NCBI GenBank assembly: GCA_944386905.1
Contig: CALXCW010000002.1
Span: forward strand, 1-53,581
DNA length: 53,581 nucleotides
Source of the DNA: an uncultured Oscillospiraceae bacterium
GTDB taxonomy: Bacteria > Bacillota > Clostridia > Oscillospirales > Oscillospiraceae
Direction of reading: 5' to 3'
The notes beneath the pieces were generated by a model. The model was not told where the DNA came from, did not search any database, and saw only the letters and a program-made list of their open reading frames with translations. The position numbers were made by a program, and so were the translations under genes. The stretch's first letter is position 1. Each line of letters begins with the position of its first letter. This document shows positions 41,350-49,467 of this stretch, one piece after another.

Positions 41350-43233
41350 TCATTTGGGCTCTTTTTGAGAAGCGACATAGTACTGCGCCTGGGCGGTGAA
41401 AAGGGTGTGATAGAGCCCCTTTTCCTCGGCCATTAGGGAGGCATGGGTGCCCTCCTGTACCACTTTGCCCTGGTCGAACACGGCGATCTCATCGCAGAAT
41501 TTGCATGAGGAGAGACGGTGGGAGATATATACGGCCGTCTTGTCCTCCAAAATCGCGTTGAAGCTCTCATAGACCTGCGCCTCTGCCAAGGGGTCGAGGG
41601 CTGCCGTAGGCTCATCCAGGATGATGAAAGGGGCATCGCGGTAAAGCGCCCGTGCCAGGGCAATTTTCTGGGCTTCACCGCCGGAGACGTCCACGCCGTC
41701 TTTTTTTAGCTCCTTATAGAGGTATGTTTCTAGTCCCTGGGGCAGCTCCGTGAGCCGCTGCCCAAAGCCTGCTTTCTGAAGGCATGCAGTGACGCGGGCG
41801 GCTTCGTAGGTCTCAGCAGCCGCCACGTTTTCCCCCAGGGGCAGTGCCAGGAGCTTGAAATCCTGGAACACCACAGAGAAAAGTGCGAGATAATCTTCGT
41901 AGCGATACTTGCGGATATCGATCCCGTTGAGGCGAATTTCTCCCACGGTCGGGTCGTAGAGCCGACAGAGGAGCTTGATAAAGGTGGTCTTGCCCGAGCC
42001 GTTTTTGCCCACCACGGCCAGGCGGCTGCCCACTTGAAATCGGAGGTTCACATGGGAAAGGGCCCAGGTGTCGCTTCCAGGATAGCGGAAGGATACATCT
42101 CGGAACTCGATTTCATACTTCCGGTCTGCCCGCTTTTCCGTGGTGAGGCTGCCCTGGTACATCTCATTGGGCAGATCCAGCAGGGAATAGACCTTACCTA
42201 AAAAGGAGGCATTGTTGTTCAACTGCCCCAGATAACTAAAAATGCCGGTAATTCCCAGAAAAAGGTTGGCGATGGCGCCCACATACTGGCTTACCTCACC
42301 CACACCGAAGGCGCCGCCCCAGGCCTTGAGGCAGACGAAGAGATAGATGACGCCGGTGGTCAACATCATGAGCCCACGGGAGAGTGCGAGGAGCCCGCCC
42401 ATGATACCTTTGGCCACTTTGGCCAGAGAGGAGCCGGGGCCGAAGAGATTTTGCATGCAGAGATTGACCGACAGCACATTTTCCTGTTGACCGTAGATGC
42501 GGATATCGGGCGCTCGGCTGCGGTCATCGGTCATGCTGCAGAAAAAGCTGAAAATCCGATTTCCCAGCGTACCGTCCGAGGCATGTTCCGCCCAGTAGGC
42601 CGTGGACTTGGCACCGGAGAGAGAGGAGAACACGGCGATGGTGAAGAGTAGCGCCAGCATCAGCGCCGCTGTCAGGGGATGGTTGAGAAACGTCAGAGGG
42701 CTGCCGGACGGAACGGGATAGAGAAACAAACTGACCGAGAGGCCAATGCCGCCAAAGATACGGAAAATAGCCGTGAGCATGGGCTCCAACAGGAGCAAGG
42801 TAAAGGTGAGGCCGAATCCCATGAATGTGTCATTTTGCCGAATTTGGGTGTAGAGATCATAGACAGCCTGCCGGTCGATGACGGCGAAATCCATGGAGAG
42901 CATTTTGTCCATAAATATACGGCTGACGCAGCGCTCGGCAGCGCTTTGGTGGTAGTTCTTCCACCGGGTAAGCAGCCCGCCCAGCAAGGAAAGCATGCCT
43001 GCGCTTCCCAGCGCCAGCACAGCCCAAAAGAGAATCTGCTGCCCGTTGCGATTTCCGGCCAGCTCGCCCAGCAGCCGCGCGGCAAAGTAGATGGCAGCGT
43101 AGCGCTCGATTTCCTTGACGAGAGACATGAGCGCGGTGGAAACAATCAGTCCGGGGCGGAGTTTCCGCCAGATTCTCATGGCGCGCCAGGTGTTATGCCA
43201 TGCCTGGCGTTTGGTGAGCTGATTCTGCTGCAT
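41350..43233 (-). CDS. ABC exporter, fused permease/ATPase, subunit 2
   Basis: A 627-residue half-transporter of the type I (ABCB/MsbA-like) exporter fold. About six membrane helices occupy the first 330 residues. An ATPase domain follows with Walker A GKNGSGKTT (about 407-415), signature VSGGEAQKIALARAL (about 513), Walker B FIILDEPTAALDP (about 535) and the H-loop SHRLSS. The start ATG 43233 has AAAGGGG nine bases upstream and overlaps the 3' end of subunit 1 by 41 bases. Both ATP sites look canonical. It probably forms a heterodimer with subunit 1; the cargo is unknown. Confidence 0.88.
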   Translation of the reverse strand: MQQNQLTKRQAWHNTWRAMRIWRKLRPGLIVSTALMSLVKEIERYAAIYFAARLLGELAGNRNGQQILFWAVLALGSAGMLSLLGGLLTRWKNYHQSAAERCVSRIFMDKMLSMDFAVIDRQAVYDLYTQIRQNDTFMGFGLTFTLLLLEPMLTAIFRIFGGIGLSVSLFLYPVPSGSPLTFLNHPLTAALMLALLFTIAVFSSLSGAKSTAYWAEHASDGTLGNRIFSFFCSMTDDRSRAPDIRIYGQQENVLSVNLCMQNLFGPGSSLAKVAKGIMGGLLALSRGLMMLTTGVIYLFVCLKAWGGAFGVGEVSQYVGAIANLFLGITGIFSYLGQLNNNASFLGKVYSLLDLPNEMYQGSLTTEKRADRKYEIEFRDVSFRYPGSDTWALSHVNLRFQVGSRLAVVGKNGSGKTTFIKLLCRLYDPTVGEIRLNGIDIRKYRYEDYLALFSVVFQDFKLLALPLGENVAAAETYEAARVTACLQKAGFGQRLTELPQGLETYLYKELKKDGVDVSGGEAQKIALARALYRDAPFIILDEPTAALDPLAEAQVYESFNAILEDKTAVYISHRLSSCKFCDEIAVFDQGKVVQEGTHASLMAEEKGLYHTLFTAQAQYYVASQKEPK

Positions 43234-45040
43234 GCATTGCATCCCCTTTCTCGTAGTATCGCCGCTGCACGGAAAAGAGCTTGGCGTAAAGGCCGCCCTG
43301 TTGGAGTAGAGCCTCATGGCTTCCCACCTCGGCGATGCGCCCATTTTCCAGCAGAACAATGCGGTCGCAGAACCGGGTGGAGGCCAGCCGGTGGGAGATA
43401 AACAGGGAAGTCTTTCCCCGAGTCATATCGCTGTACTGCAAATATATTTCCCGCTCGGTGATGGGGTCGAGCGCGGCGGTAGGTTCATCCAGCACCAGCA
43501 CGGCGCCGTCGCGGTAGAGGGCCCTTGACAGCATCAATCGCTGGGTTTGACCGCCGGAGAGCTCGGTGCCGTCGTCGTAGATGGAGCGACCCAGGTGGGT
43601 CTGCAGTCCATGGGGCAGTGCGCGCACCACCTCAGAGAGCCCTGCGTCTTGGAGGCACTGCCAGACTTTGGCCTCATCAATGCCAGTTACACGCTGGGCG
43701 ACGTTTTCTGCGACCGTCGCTTCCAACAGAGAAAACTCCTGGAACACTGCTGAAAAGAGACGGTAGTATGCCCGGCGGTTGAAGTTTCGGATGTCTATGC
43801 CGTTGAGACGGATTGTCCCCTCGGTAGGATCGAGAAAACCGCACAATAGTTTTACCAGCGTGGTCTTGCCCGCGCCGTTTAATCCCACCACGGCCAGCTT
43901 TTCTCCCCGGTGGAGGATGAGACTGAGATCGTGGATGGTGGCCTCTGTCGCACCGGGATAGCGGTAGGAGACGTGCTCCAGCTGGAGTGTATAGGTTCCG
44001 TTTGTGGCGTCGGGGATGGGTTCGCCGCCGATGAGGCAAAATCGCTCGGGCCATTCGAGAAACTCCCGTACCACGGAGATCTCCAGGCTTTCCTTGCTCA
44101 ACTGGGTAAATTGTTCAAGAATGCCCGTGATCCACTGAGTAAAGCCACTGGCTGCGGTGAAATAGAGCAGGAATGTGGATGCACTGAGGTTTTCCGTCAG
44201 CGTGAGGTGAAGAAGGTAGCCGTAGGCGATGCCGTTTCGCAGCAGCGAGAGTAGAAAGTCCGATAGATTCATCAGGAAATGGTGTCGCTCTCGCCGGGAG
44301 AGAAAGCCTTCATAGAGCCGAAAGCTCTTTTGCCAGACCTCCTGGAGCCACGGTGTTAGGCCGAAGATGCGGATGTCTTTGGCAAAGGTGCGGGAAGTGA
44401 CGGTTTTATTCACATAGCGCATTTGCGCGGTGTAGGCAGCCTCTTCCTCTCGGTGGTGGTAGCCCCACTGATTGATGTGGCGGCTCACGTAATACCCTGC
44501 CACGGTGGTGGCGATGATCACAAAAAGGAGAAGGGGAGAGAGGGGGGAAAGCAGCGCCAGATACACGGCAAATCCCAGCAGATTGGCCAGAATGTTTGTC
44601 CAGGTGAACCAGATGTTTTCTGCGGGAGACTGGTTGTCTTCGCAGGCGCTGGAGGCGCGCTCCTTGCGCTGTAAAAAGGTGGTGTCCAGAAGATTTTCGT
44701 AGGACGTCTGCGCCATTTTCTCGGCAATGGCCTCGATGAGCTTGATCCGCACTGTGACCCGTCCAAAGAGCTTGTTGAGATCCAAGTATTCTTTGGCAGC
44801 GGCAAAGAGAATCAGCGCCCCGGTAAAGATGGCGATGGCGCCGAGAAGCTGGGGAAGGGATGCCCCGCGCTCCAACTGTTGCAAAATCCCCGGCGCAATC
44901 AGAAGCTGTACGACCGTCTCACCCGCTGTGGCCACAGCCAGAACGACGCTTATGGCCAGCACGCTTTTACAATGCCGCCAGGCGAGCGTGACCATGTAGC
45001 CTGAGTTCTGCCAGAGATTGTATTTGGGTTTTTCGTGCAT
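43193..45040 (-). CDS. ABC exporter, fused permease/ATPase, subunit 1
   Basis: A 615-residue half-transporter with N-terminal membrane helices (about 15-330). Its ATPase carries Walker A GLNGAGKTT (about 384-392), signature LSGGQTQRLMLSRAL (about 493), Walker B VLVLDEPTAALDP (about 514) and SHRLAS (about 547). GGAGGTGAG precedes the ATG. It lies directly downstream of the LytTR response regulator/kinase pair, separated by 94 bases holding direct repeats and a -10 element. The pair resembles exporters of peptides or drugs controlled by LytTR systems, but no precursor peptide or peptidase domain is present. Confidence 0.88.
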   Translation of the reverse strand: MHEKPKYNLWQNSGYMVTLAWRHCKSVLAISVVLAVATAGETVVQLLIAPGILQQLERGASLPQLLGAIAIFTGALILFAAAKEYLDLNKLFGRVTVRIKLIEAIAEKMAQTSYENLLDTTFLQRKERASSACEDNQSPAENIWFTWTNILANLLGFAVYLALLSPLSPLLLFVIIATTVAGYYVSRHINQWGYHHREEEAAYTAQMRYVNKTVTSRTFAKDIRIFGLTPWLQEVWQKSFRLYEGFLSRRERHHFLMNLSDFLLSLLRNGIAYGYLLHLTLTENLSASTFLLYFTAASGFTQWITGILEQFTQLSKESLEISVVREFLEWPERFCLIGGEPIPDATNGTYTLQLEHVSYRYPGATEATIHDLSLILHRGEKLAVVGLNGAGKTTLVKLLCGFLDPTEGTIRLNGIDIRNFNRRAYYRLFSAVFQEFSLLEATVAENVAQRVTGIDEAKVWQCLQDAGLSEVVRALPHGLQTHLGRSIYDDGTELSGGQTQRLMLSRALYRDGAVLVLDEPTAALDPITEREIYLQYSDMTRGKTSLFISHRLASTRFCDRIVLLENGRIAEVGSHEALLQQGGLYAKLFSVQRRYYEKGDAMHAAESAHQTPGMA

Positions 45041-45059
45041 CGTCTCACCTCCAAGTCCA

Positions 45060-45065
45060 GCATAG
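45060..45065 (-). promoter_or_regulatory. -10 element of a candidate exporter promoter
   Basis: On the minus strand TATGCT (45065-45060), 19 bases before the subunit 1 ATG. At 17 bases upstream the sequence is GCGCCA, a poor -35, as expected for an activator-dependent promoter. Confidence 0.45.
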
Positions 45066-45068
45066 CAG

Positions 45069-45116
45069 AAAAAATCCCCAGTGGCGCGTTTCGGGGACGA
45101 ATTGCGCCATCCGGGG
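45069..45116 (-). terminator. Hairpin with T run between the histidine kinase and the exporter
   Basis: On the minus strand CCCCGGATGGCGC (45116-45104) pairs imperfectly with GCGCCACTGGGG (45087-45076), followed by a T6 run (45074-45069). It probably ends the regulator transcript. It overlaps the direct repeats. Confidence 0.55.
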
Positions 45117-45122
45117 GACGAA
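45093..45122 (-). promoter_or_regulatory. Direct repeats with LytTR-site geometry upstream of the ABC exporter
   Basis: TTCGTCCCC occurs twice on the minus strand (45122-45114 and 45101-45093) with a 12-base spacer, 21 bases start to start. AgrA-like LytTR regulators bind 9-bp direct repeats with a 12-base spacer. The repeats sit at about -40 to -69 from the start predicted by the downstream TATGCT, the right place for activation. Confidence 0.6.
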
Positions 45123-45134
45123 CTGTTTAGGGAC

Positions 45135-45797
45135 TTACACCTGGGGAATCAAAATCTCCGTGGTAAATGCGCCGTCCTCGGAATTGCGGCTCACGTACCC
45201 ATCCAGCCGGTCGAGGATAGCGTCAATGCGGGTGAGGCCGAAGCCGTGGCCCTCGCCCTTGGTGGAGCGAAAACTCCGCCCGAACTTTTCCTGCTTTTTC
45301 GCTGCGGTAAAGTTGGTAAAAGAGATGTAGAGTTGGGTGCCCTTCATATCCATATACACACGAATAAGCCGCTGCCCTTTCGGAAGCTGCATATTTGCCT
45401 CGATGGCGTTGTCGAAGAGGTTGCCGAGAATGCAGCATAGATCCAACTCCGACATGGTGAGCTTTACTGGGATGTGAGCGTCGGCCAGTACCGGAATCTC
45501 CCGGGACTTACAGAGTGAGAGCTTGGAATTCAAGATGGCGTCGGCCATGGGGTTTCCTGTTTTGACTGCGGTGTCCACCGTGCTGAGGTCGGTATCCAGC
45601 AGGTCGAGATAGTCCTGGATGGCCTGTAGATTTCCCTCCGCAGCATAGACTTTCATGGCTTGGATGTGGCTTTTATAGTCGTGCCGCCAGCCGCGGATCT
45701 GCTTGTACATGGTCTCAACCTCGGCAAAATGGGTTTCGATGAGCTCCCGCTGATAGGCTGCGATTCGCTTGTCGATATACTTCGAAAGAAAACCCAT
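45135..45797 (-). CDS. Soluble GHKL-type sensor histidine kinase (AgrC/LytS-like catalytic part)
   Basis: A 220-residue kinase. The phospho-acceptor region is RGWRHDYKSHIQAM (about 34-47, His followed by Asp-Tyr), typical of LytTR-partner kinases. The ATP-binding N box is LGNLFDNAIEANM (about 125-137), and the G box is KGEGHGFGLTRID (about 180-192). The N-terminal multi-helix membrane sensor usual in AgrC-like kinases is absent, leaving a short coiled segment. ATG 45797 has AGAGGA nine bases upstream. It lies four bases after the response regulator. How it senses a signal is unclear. Confidence 0.85.
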   Translation of the reverse strand: MGFLSKYIDKRIAAYQRELIETHFAEVETMYKQIRGWRHDYKSHIQAMKVYAAEGNLQAIQDYLDLLDTDLSTVDTAVKTGNPMADAILNSKLSLCKSREIPVLADAHIPVKLTMSELDLCCILGNLFDNAIEANMQLPKGQRLIRVYMDMKGTQLYISFTNFTAAKKQEKFGRSFRSTKGEGHGFGLTRIDAILDRLDGYVSRNSEDGAFTTEILIPQV

Positions 45798-45801
45798 GGC
45801 G

Positions 45802-46500
45802 TTATGTCCTCTCAATAATGGCGCGATTGAGTTGATCATAGGCACCTCGCGGCAAGGGCAAGGCGGTGCCGTCGGAAAGTAAGATTTCCTGCTTGGTTAC
45901 CCGCCGGATGCAAAAGAGGTTGACAATCAGTGAGCGCCCCACAGGAAAGAAACGCTCGTCCAGCTGGGGGAGAAACTCCTTGAGAGGACGCTTGACACGA
46001 TAGTCCTCACCGGCGTGAACGGTGACGTAGTTTTGCACTACATCCAAATAGCGGATTTCTCCCAGCCGCAGCCGCAGGAGCTGACTGCTCCACTCCAGCG
46101 GCAGATACTTGGCGCTTTGCAAAAGGCGAGCGCGTGCACGGTCGAGAACCGAAAAGAATTTCTCCTGCTGGACGGGCTTTACCAGATAATGAAGCGCTCC
46201 CACTTCATAGCCCTCGGCGATGTAGTCGCCATAGCCGGTGATAAAAACAATCTCCAAGAGATCGTTTTTATGCCGGATTTTCTTGGCCATGGTCACACCG
46301 TCCATACGGGATAGTTCGATATCCAGAAGCAGCAGATCGTAGCAGGGGAAATTCTCATAATGAAAGAGAAACTGCTCGGCTGAGGCGAAGAGGCGGATTG
46401 TGACCGCCTCCCCCCGCATCTGGGCCCATGCTTGCAAGAGCGTTTGAACGGCATGGCGATCAGTCTCCCGGTCGTCAACAATGGCTGCGGAAATTGCCAT
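45802..46500 (-). CDS. LytTR-family response regulator
   Basis: A 232-residue regulator with an N-terminal receiver domain: acidic pair VDDRE (about 8-12), phospho-acceptor Asp in LLLLDIELSRMDG (about 60), Thr in FITGYGD (about 88) and Lys in YLVKPV (about 110). The LytTR DNA-binding domain (about 135-230) has IRYLDVVQNYVTVHAGE and FFPVGRSLIVNL. AAGGAAG precedes the ATG. A TATAAT on the minus strand at 46558-46553 overlaps the upstream gene's stop and may be its -10, though no good -35 is seen. Confidence 0.92.
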   Translation of the reverse strand: MAISAAIVDDRETDRHAVQTLLQAWAQMRGEAVTIRLFASAEQFLFHYENFPCYDLLLLDIELSRMDGVTMAKKIRHKNDLLEIVFITGYGDYIAEGYEVGALHYLVKPVQQEKFFSVLDRARARLLQSAKYLPLEWSSQLLRLRLGEIRYLDVVQNYVTVHAGEDYRVKRPLKEFLPQLDERFFPVGRSLIVNLFCIRRVTKQEILLSDGTALPLPRGAYDQLNRAIIERT

Positions 46501-46516
46501 GGGATCACTTCCTTGG

Positions 46517-46544
46517 AAAAAAAGCAGCGGGCTGGCCGCTGCTT
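46517..46544 (-). terminator. Terminator after the zinc-ribbon gene
   Basis: A perfect 9-bp stem AAGCAGCGG/CCGCTGCTT with a 5-base loop; on the minus strand the stem runs into a T7 run (46523-46517). It separates the ylbJ-side genes from the LytTR pair. Confidence 0.85.
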
Positions 46545-46553
46545 GGAGGTAAA

Positions 46554-46763
46554 TTATAATGAATAGTCTTTCTCTTCGTATTTGGAAAAGTCCTGGGCCT
46601 TTGGACGAGCCGGGACGCGCTTCAGGGGATCATAGCGAAACCGGCGGCACTGGTGGGAGGAAGGCACCACGCCGCACTTTTGGCAGATCATCTGCTCGTC
46701 GCTGATTTTCCCTGCAAAGGCGCAGTAGGCGCAGCGGCGGTCGATCTTTTTGCGAAACAGCAT
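46554..46763 (-). CDS. Small putative zinc-ribbon protein
   Basis: A 69-residue basic protein with five Cys: CAYC (11-14), CQKC (27-30) and Cys39, followed by RRFRYDPLKRVPARP. Two CxxC pairs 12 residues apart suggest a zinc knuckle; the conserved-looking tail suggests a defined family, but I cannot name a function. ATG 46763 has GGAGG at seven bases, so it is a real gene. It lies 23 bases downstream of ylbJ on the same strand, followed by a terminator, so it is probably co-transcribed with ylbJ and perhaps expressed during sporulation. Confidence 0.75.
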   Translation of the reverse strand: MLFRKKIDRRCAYCAFAGKISDEQMICQKCGVVPSSHQCRRFRYDPLKRVPARPKAQDFSKYEEKDYSL

Positions 46764-46786
46764 AGAATACACCTCCATTGTCCCCA

Positions 46787-47863
46787 TTATAGCCCATGTT
46801 CCGCCGAATTTCCAGTGGTTATTTTTGTAGAGCGCCATGCCGGAAGGCCCAATGCGATTGCCAAGAGCATCAGAAGCAGCAGTACGGAGAAATAAATCTC
46901 CCGACAGGGTGCCATACAGGGTTGGGCCAGGGGCAAGAGGGGCGCCGCAGCCAGAGCCAGCGCAAAGCTTAGCAGGGCTTGAAGGAGCTTCCCGGAGAGG
47001 AAACGCCGGCCGGTGAGACCTTGCTGGGAGAGCAAAGAGAGCGTCTGCATCTGCACGCACAGTCCACCGAAGCCCAGTAAACCCGCCGCAGTGGCGAACA
47101 AAAGCTCCGCCGGCCAGGGGAGAACGGCGAGGCGCGTGGTGCCGCCTGCCAGCTCCAGCGCACCGCTCAGCAGGGCGAAGCCGCCGCTATTGCGCAGAGC
47201 AGGCGGCAGCAGCGCGGCAAGAATCGACGTGACCACCGAGAAGAAGATTACGAACAGGCACACGGAGAAGAAGGACTTGCCGGCTTCCCGGACGGCGGCG
47301 GGCAGCGCGTCGCGTAGGGGAAGGGAAGCTGCTTCCTGCCATGTGCGGCTGACGGGTTTGGCTGTGGGACGAAATATTATCCCGAGTATCAGGGCGGCGC
47401 AGAGATGAATGACCATCAGCGCAAGGCCTGCAGCGGTGCTGCCGAAGAGACCCCGGCCCACCACGCCGATTAAGAAGGCGGGGCCGGCGTTGTTGCAGAA
47501 GAAGAGAACGTCCTCGGCTTCCTCGAGGGTGAGACTGCCCTGGCGGTATAGGCGACACACAGCCTGAGCGCCGACCGGATAGCCGCCAACAGCTCCCAGC
47601 AACAGTGCAGGAGCCGCGGCTCCAGGCAGACGGAACAGAGGCCCCACCCATCGACTGGCCGCCCGGCTCATCCGTCCGGCAATTCCCAGGCGTACCCAAA
47701 GCTCTGTCAGGACAAAGAAGGGGAAGAGGCTGGGCAGCAGCGTTCCGGCGCAGAGGTTCAGAGCCTCCCGAGCGGCCTGTGTGGCGGCGCCGGGGAGAAG
47801 GATCAGCGACGCGGCGCAGAGTAGAAGCCCCACGGCGCCGAGCGCGGTTTTTATGGTAGCCAT
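46787..47863 (-). CDS. ylbJ: Sporulation integral membrane protein YlbJ
   Basis: A 358-residue membrane protein with about eight to ten hydrophobic segments and gate-type (nucleoside-recognition-like) domains. Landmarks are LNLCAGTLLPSLFPFFVLTE (about 36-55), GAVGGYPVGAQAVCRLY (about 90-106) and FFCNNAGPAFLIGVVG (about 120-135), all typical of YlbJ, which is needed for spore cortex formation in B. subtilis. ATG 47863 has AGGTG eight bases upstream; an ATG six bases earlier is too close to it. It is divergent from yqfC across an 88-base gap holding SigE-like elements. Confidence 0.9.
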   Translation of the reverse strand: MATIKTALGAVGLLLCAASLILLPGAATQAAREALNLCAGTLLPSLFPFFVLTELWVRLGIAGRMSRAASRWVGPLFRLPGAAAPALLLGAVGGYPVGAQAVCRLYRQGSLTLEEAEDVLFFCNNAGPAFLIGVVGRGLFGSTAAGLALMVIHLCAALILGIIFRPTAKPVSRTWQEAASLPLRDALPAAVREAGKSFFSVCLFVIFFSVVTSILAALLPPALRNSGGFALLSGALELAGGTTRLAVLPWPAELLFATAAGLLGFGGLCVQMQTLSLLSQQGLTGRRFLSGKLLQALLSFALALAAAPLLPLAQPCMAPCREIYFSVLLLLMLLAIALGLPAWRSTKITTGNSAEHGL

Positions 47864-47882
47864 GATCATCTCACCTCGCAAG

Positions 47883-47928
47883 AATCTATGCGCCTTGGGA
47901 CAATTCCTTTCCCACGCCGCATAAGAAT
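47883..47928. promoter_or_regulatory. Candidate back-to-back SigE-type promoters for ylbJ and yqfC
   Basis: Plus strand: ACAATT (47900-47905), 14 bases, CATAAGAAT (47920-47928). Minus strand: CATAGATT (47890-47883) below a shared AATT core. The SigE -10 consensus is about CATACANT, with 13-15 bases to the -35. The plus-strand match is better than the minus. Both genes are SigE targets in Bacillus (family knowledge). Confidence 0.4.
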
Positions 47929-47951
47929 CTCCAAGAAGGGGGTATCATACC

Positions 47952-48236
47952 ATGAAAGCAAGGGAACTGCTGGCCGACATGGCCGAAAAAATGGAGCTTC
48001 CGGCGGACATCGCCGCAGGCCTTCCCACTATGGAACTGTGCGGCTTTCGGGAGTTCAGCATGGAGCCCCACGGCGGGCTGGTGGAATATGATCGGGAGAG
48101 GATCTCTCTGGAGAGCACCCTAGGCAGGGTGACGGTGCTGGGAGAGAATCTCACCATTCGGCGGATGAACCGCCAGCGGATCACTGTGGCAGGACAATTG
48201 CGGGCAGTGGAGCTCCAGGAGGATGACCATGGCTGA
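47952..48236 (+). CDS. yqfC: Sporulation protein YqfC
   Basis: A 94-residue YabP/YqfC-family protein made in the mother cell. It shows LCGFREFSMEPHGGLVEYDR (about 29-48), SLESTLGRVTVLGENLTIRR (about 52-71) and a closing ITVAGQLRAVEL, the beta-rich repeat pattern of this family. AAGGGGG lies 12 bases before the ATG. The last eight bases overlap the start of yqfD, the usual partner gene. Confidence 0.92.
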   Translation: MKARELLADMAEKMELPADIAAGLPTMELCGFREFSMEPHGGLVEYDRERISLESTLGRVTVLGENLTIRRMNRQRITVAGQLRAVELQEDDHG

Positions 48237-49467
48237 GTGGTATGGGCGATTGTTGGGGCAAGTGGAGCTGGTGATTCACGGCGCAGATCCGGTGCAGGCG
48301 CTCAATTGTCTGACCCAGGCGCGGCTTCCTTTCTGGGATATCGATTGGCGGGATCGCTTGACGGTGTCAGTAAAGGTACCGCGTCGAGTGGTTCAGGCGG
48401 CGGAAGCGGTCATCGCGGATGCGATGTGCACGGTGGAGCGGGGAACGCCGCAGGGTCTGCCCCGGCTGTGCGCACGGGCGCTGCACCGTCCGGTTCTGTT
48501 GGTATTTTTGCTGCTCAACCTGGCCATGGCGGCGATTTTACCCCAGTTTGTGTTCTTTTACCGTGTCAGCGGCAATGAGACGGTGCCAGAGGACGCCATT
48601 CTTCGGGCGCTTTCAGACTTAGGAGTAGGATTTGGTACCTTCGGCCCCGAAATTCGGCCCCAGTGGATCAAAGATCATTTGCTCAATATCTTGCCTGAGC
48701 TTCAGTGGGTTACGGTGGTGCAGAGCGGTTGTTTGGCAGAAGTGGTGGTGCGGGAACGGCCCGAGACGCCCAAGACAGAAGATCAGAAGGCATTTTCCCA
48801 TGTGGTGGCCACCCACAGCGGCTTGATCACCGAGATGTCGGTCTTGGCGGGTCAAGCGCTGTGCGAGGTAGGCGACACGGTGGTGGAAGGGCAGAGGTTG
48901 GTCTCAGGGCTGGTGGATCTGGAGCGCACCTATACGCTGGTGAATGCTGAGGCGGAGATCTATGCCAGAACCTGGCACCGGGGCACAACGGTGATGCCCC
49001 AGTTTACCCAGCGAAAGCAAGCAACCGGCGCATCCTTCCAATGCCTGTGGTTGGAGGTGGGAAAGCACCGCATAAAAATCTTCGGAAACAGTGGAATTTT
49101 GGTGGCGGACTGTGATAAAATGGTGGAGAGAAAACCGCTGACCCTTCCCGGTGGATGGGAGACGCCGGTGTGTCTTGTGGTGGAGACCTTCACCTGCTAT
49201 GAGACAGCACCGGTTCAGACCTCGGAGGTGGAGGCCCAGCTGTGTCTGGAGGACTATGCCAGGACGACGACCCTTGCCTCTCTGGTGGCGGGAGAAATCC
49301 TGGAGCCGCGCTTTGAGCTCACGGAAAGCGGCGGCGTCTATCGCCTTTCCTGGGTGCTGGAGTGCCGGGAGATGATCGCAAGGTCAGTGGAATTTCACTT
49401 AAACGAAGAGGAATTTACCCATGATGGAACGAACCGTGAACGCAGAGCGGATGGAGCAAGTGATTGA
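48229..49467 (+). CDS. yqfD: Sporulation protein YqfD
   Basis: A 412-residue YqfD-family protein of the mother cell. The N-terminal domain of about 80 residues ends in one membrane helix at about 84-105 (RPVLLVFLLLNLAMAAILPQ). An extracytoplasmic region follows with the FYRVSGNETVPEDAI and IRPQWIKDHLL segments, then a pair of beta-barrel-like regions. ATG 48229 is six bases after AGGAGG; the ATG at 48223 touches that site. The 3' end overlaps phoH by 47 bases. Confidence 0.92.
   Translation: MAEWYGRLLGQVELVIHGADPVQALNCLTQARLPFWDIDWRDRLTVSVKVPRRVVQAAEAVIADAMCTVERGTPQGLPRLCARALHRPVLLVFLLLNLAMAAILPQFVFFYRVSGNETVPEDAILRALSDLGVGFGTFGPEIRPQWIKDHLLNILPELQWVTVVQSGCLAEVVVRERPETPKTEDQKAFSHVVATHSGLITEMSVLAGQALCEVGDTVVEGQRLVSGLVDLERTYTLVNAEAEIYARTWHRGTTVMPQFTQRKQATGASFQCLWLEVGKHRIKIFGNSGILVADCDKMVERKPLTLPGGWETPVCLVVETFTCYETAPVQTSEVEAQLCLEDYARTTTLASLVAGEILEPRFELTESGGVYRLSWVLECREMIARSVEFHLNEEEFTHDGTNRERRADGASD

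Noticed and set aside
42679-43401. Plus-strand open frame of 240 codons
   Set aside because: It is antisense to the junction of the two ABC exporter genes, with no domain or ribosome site.
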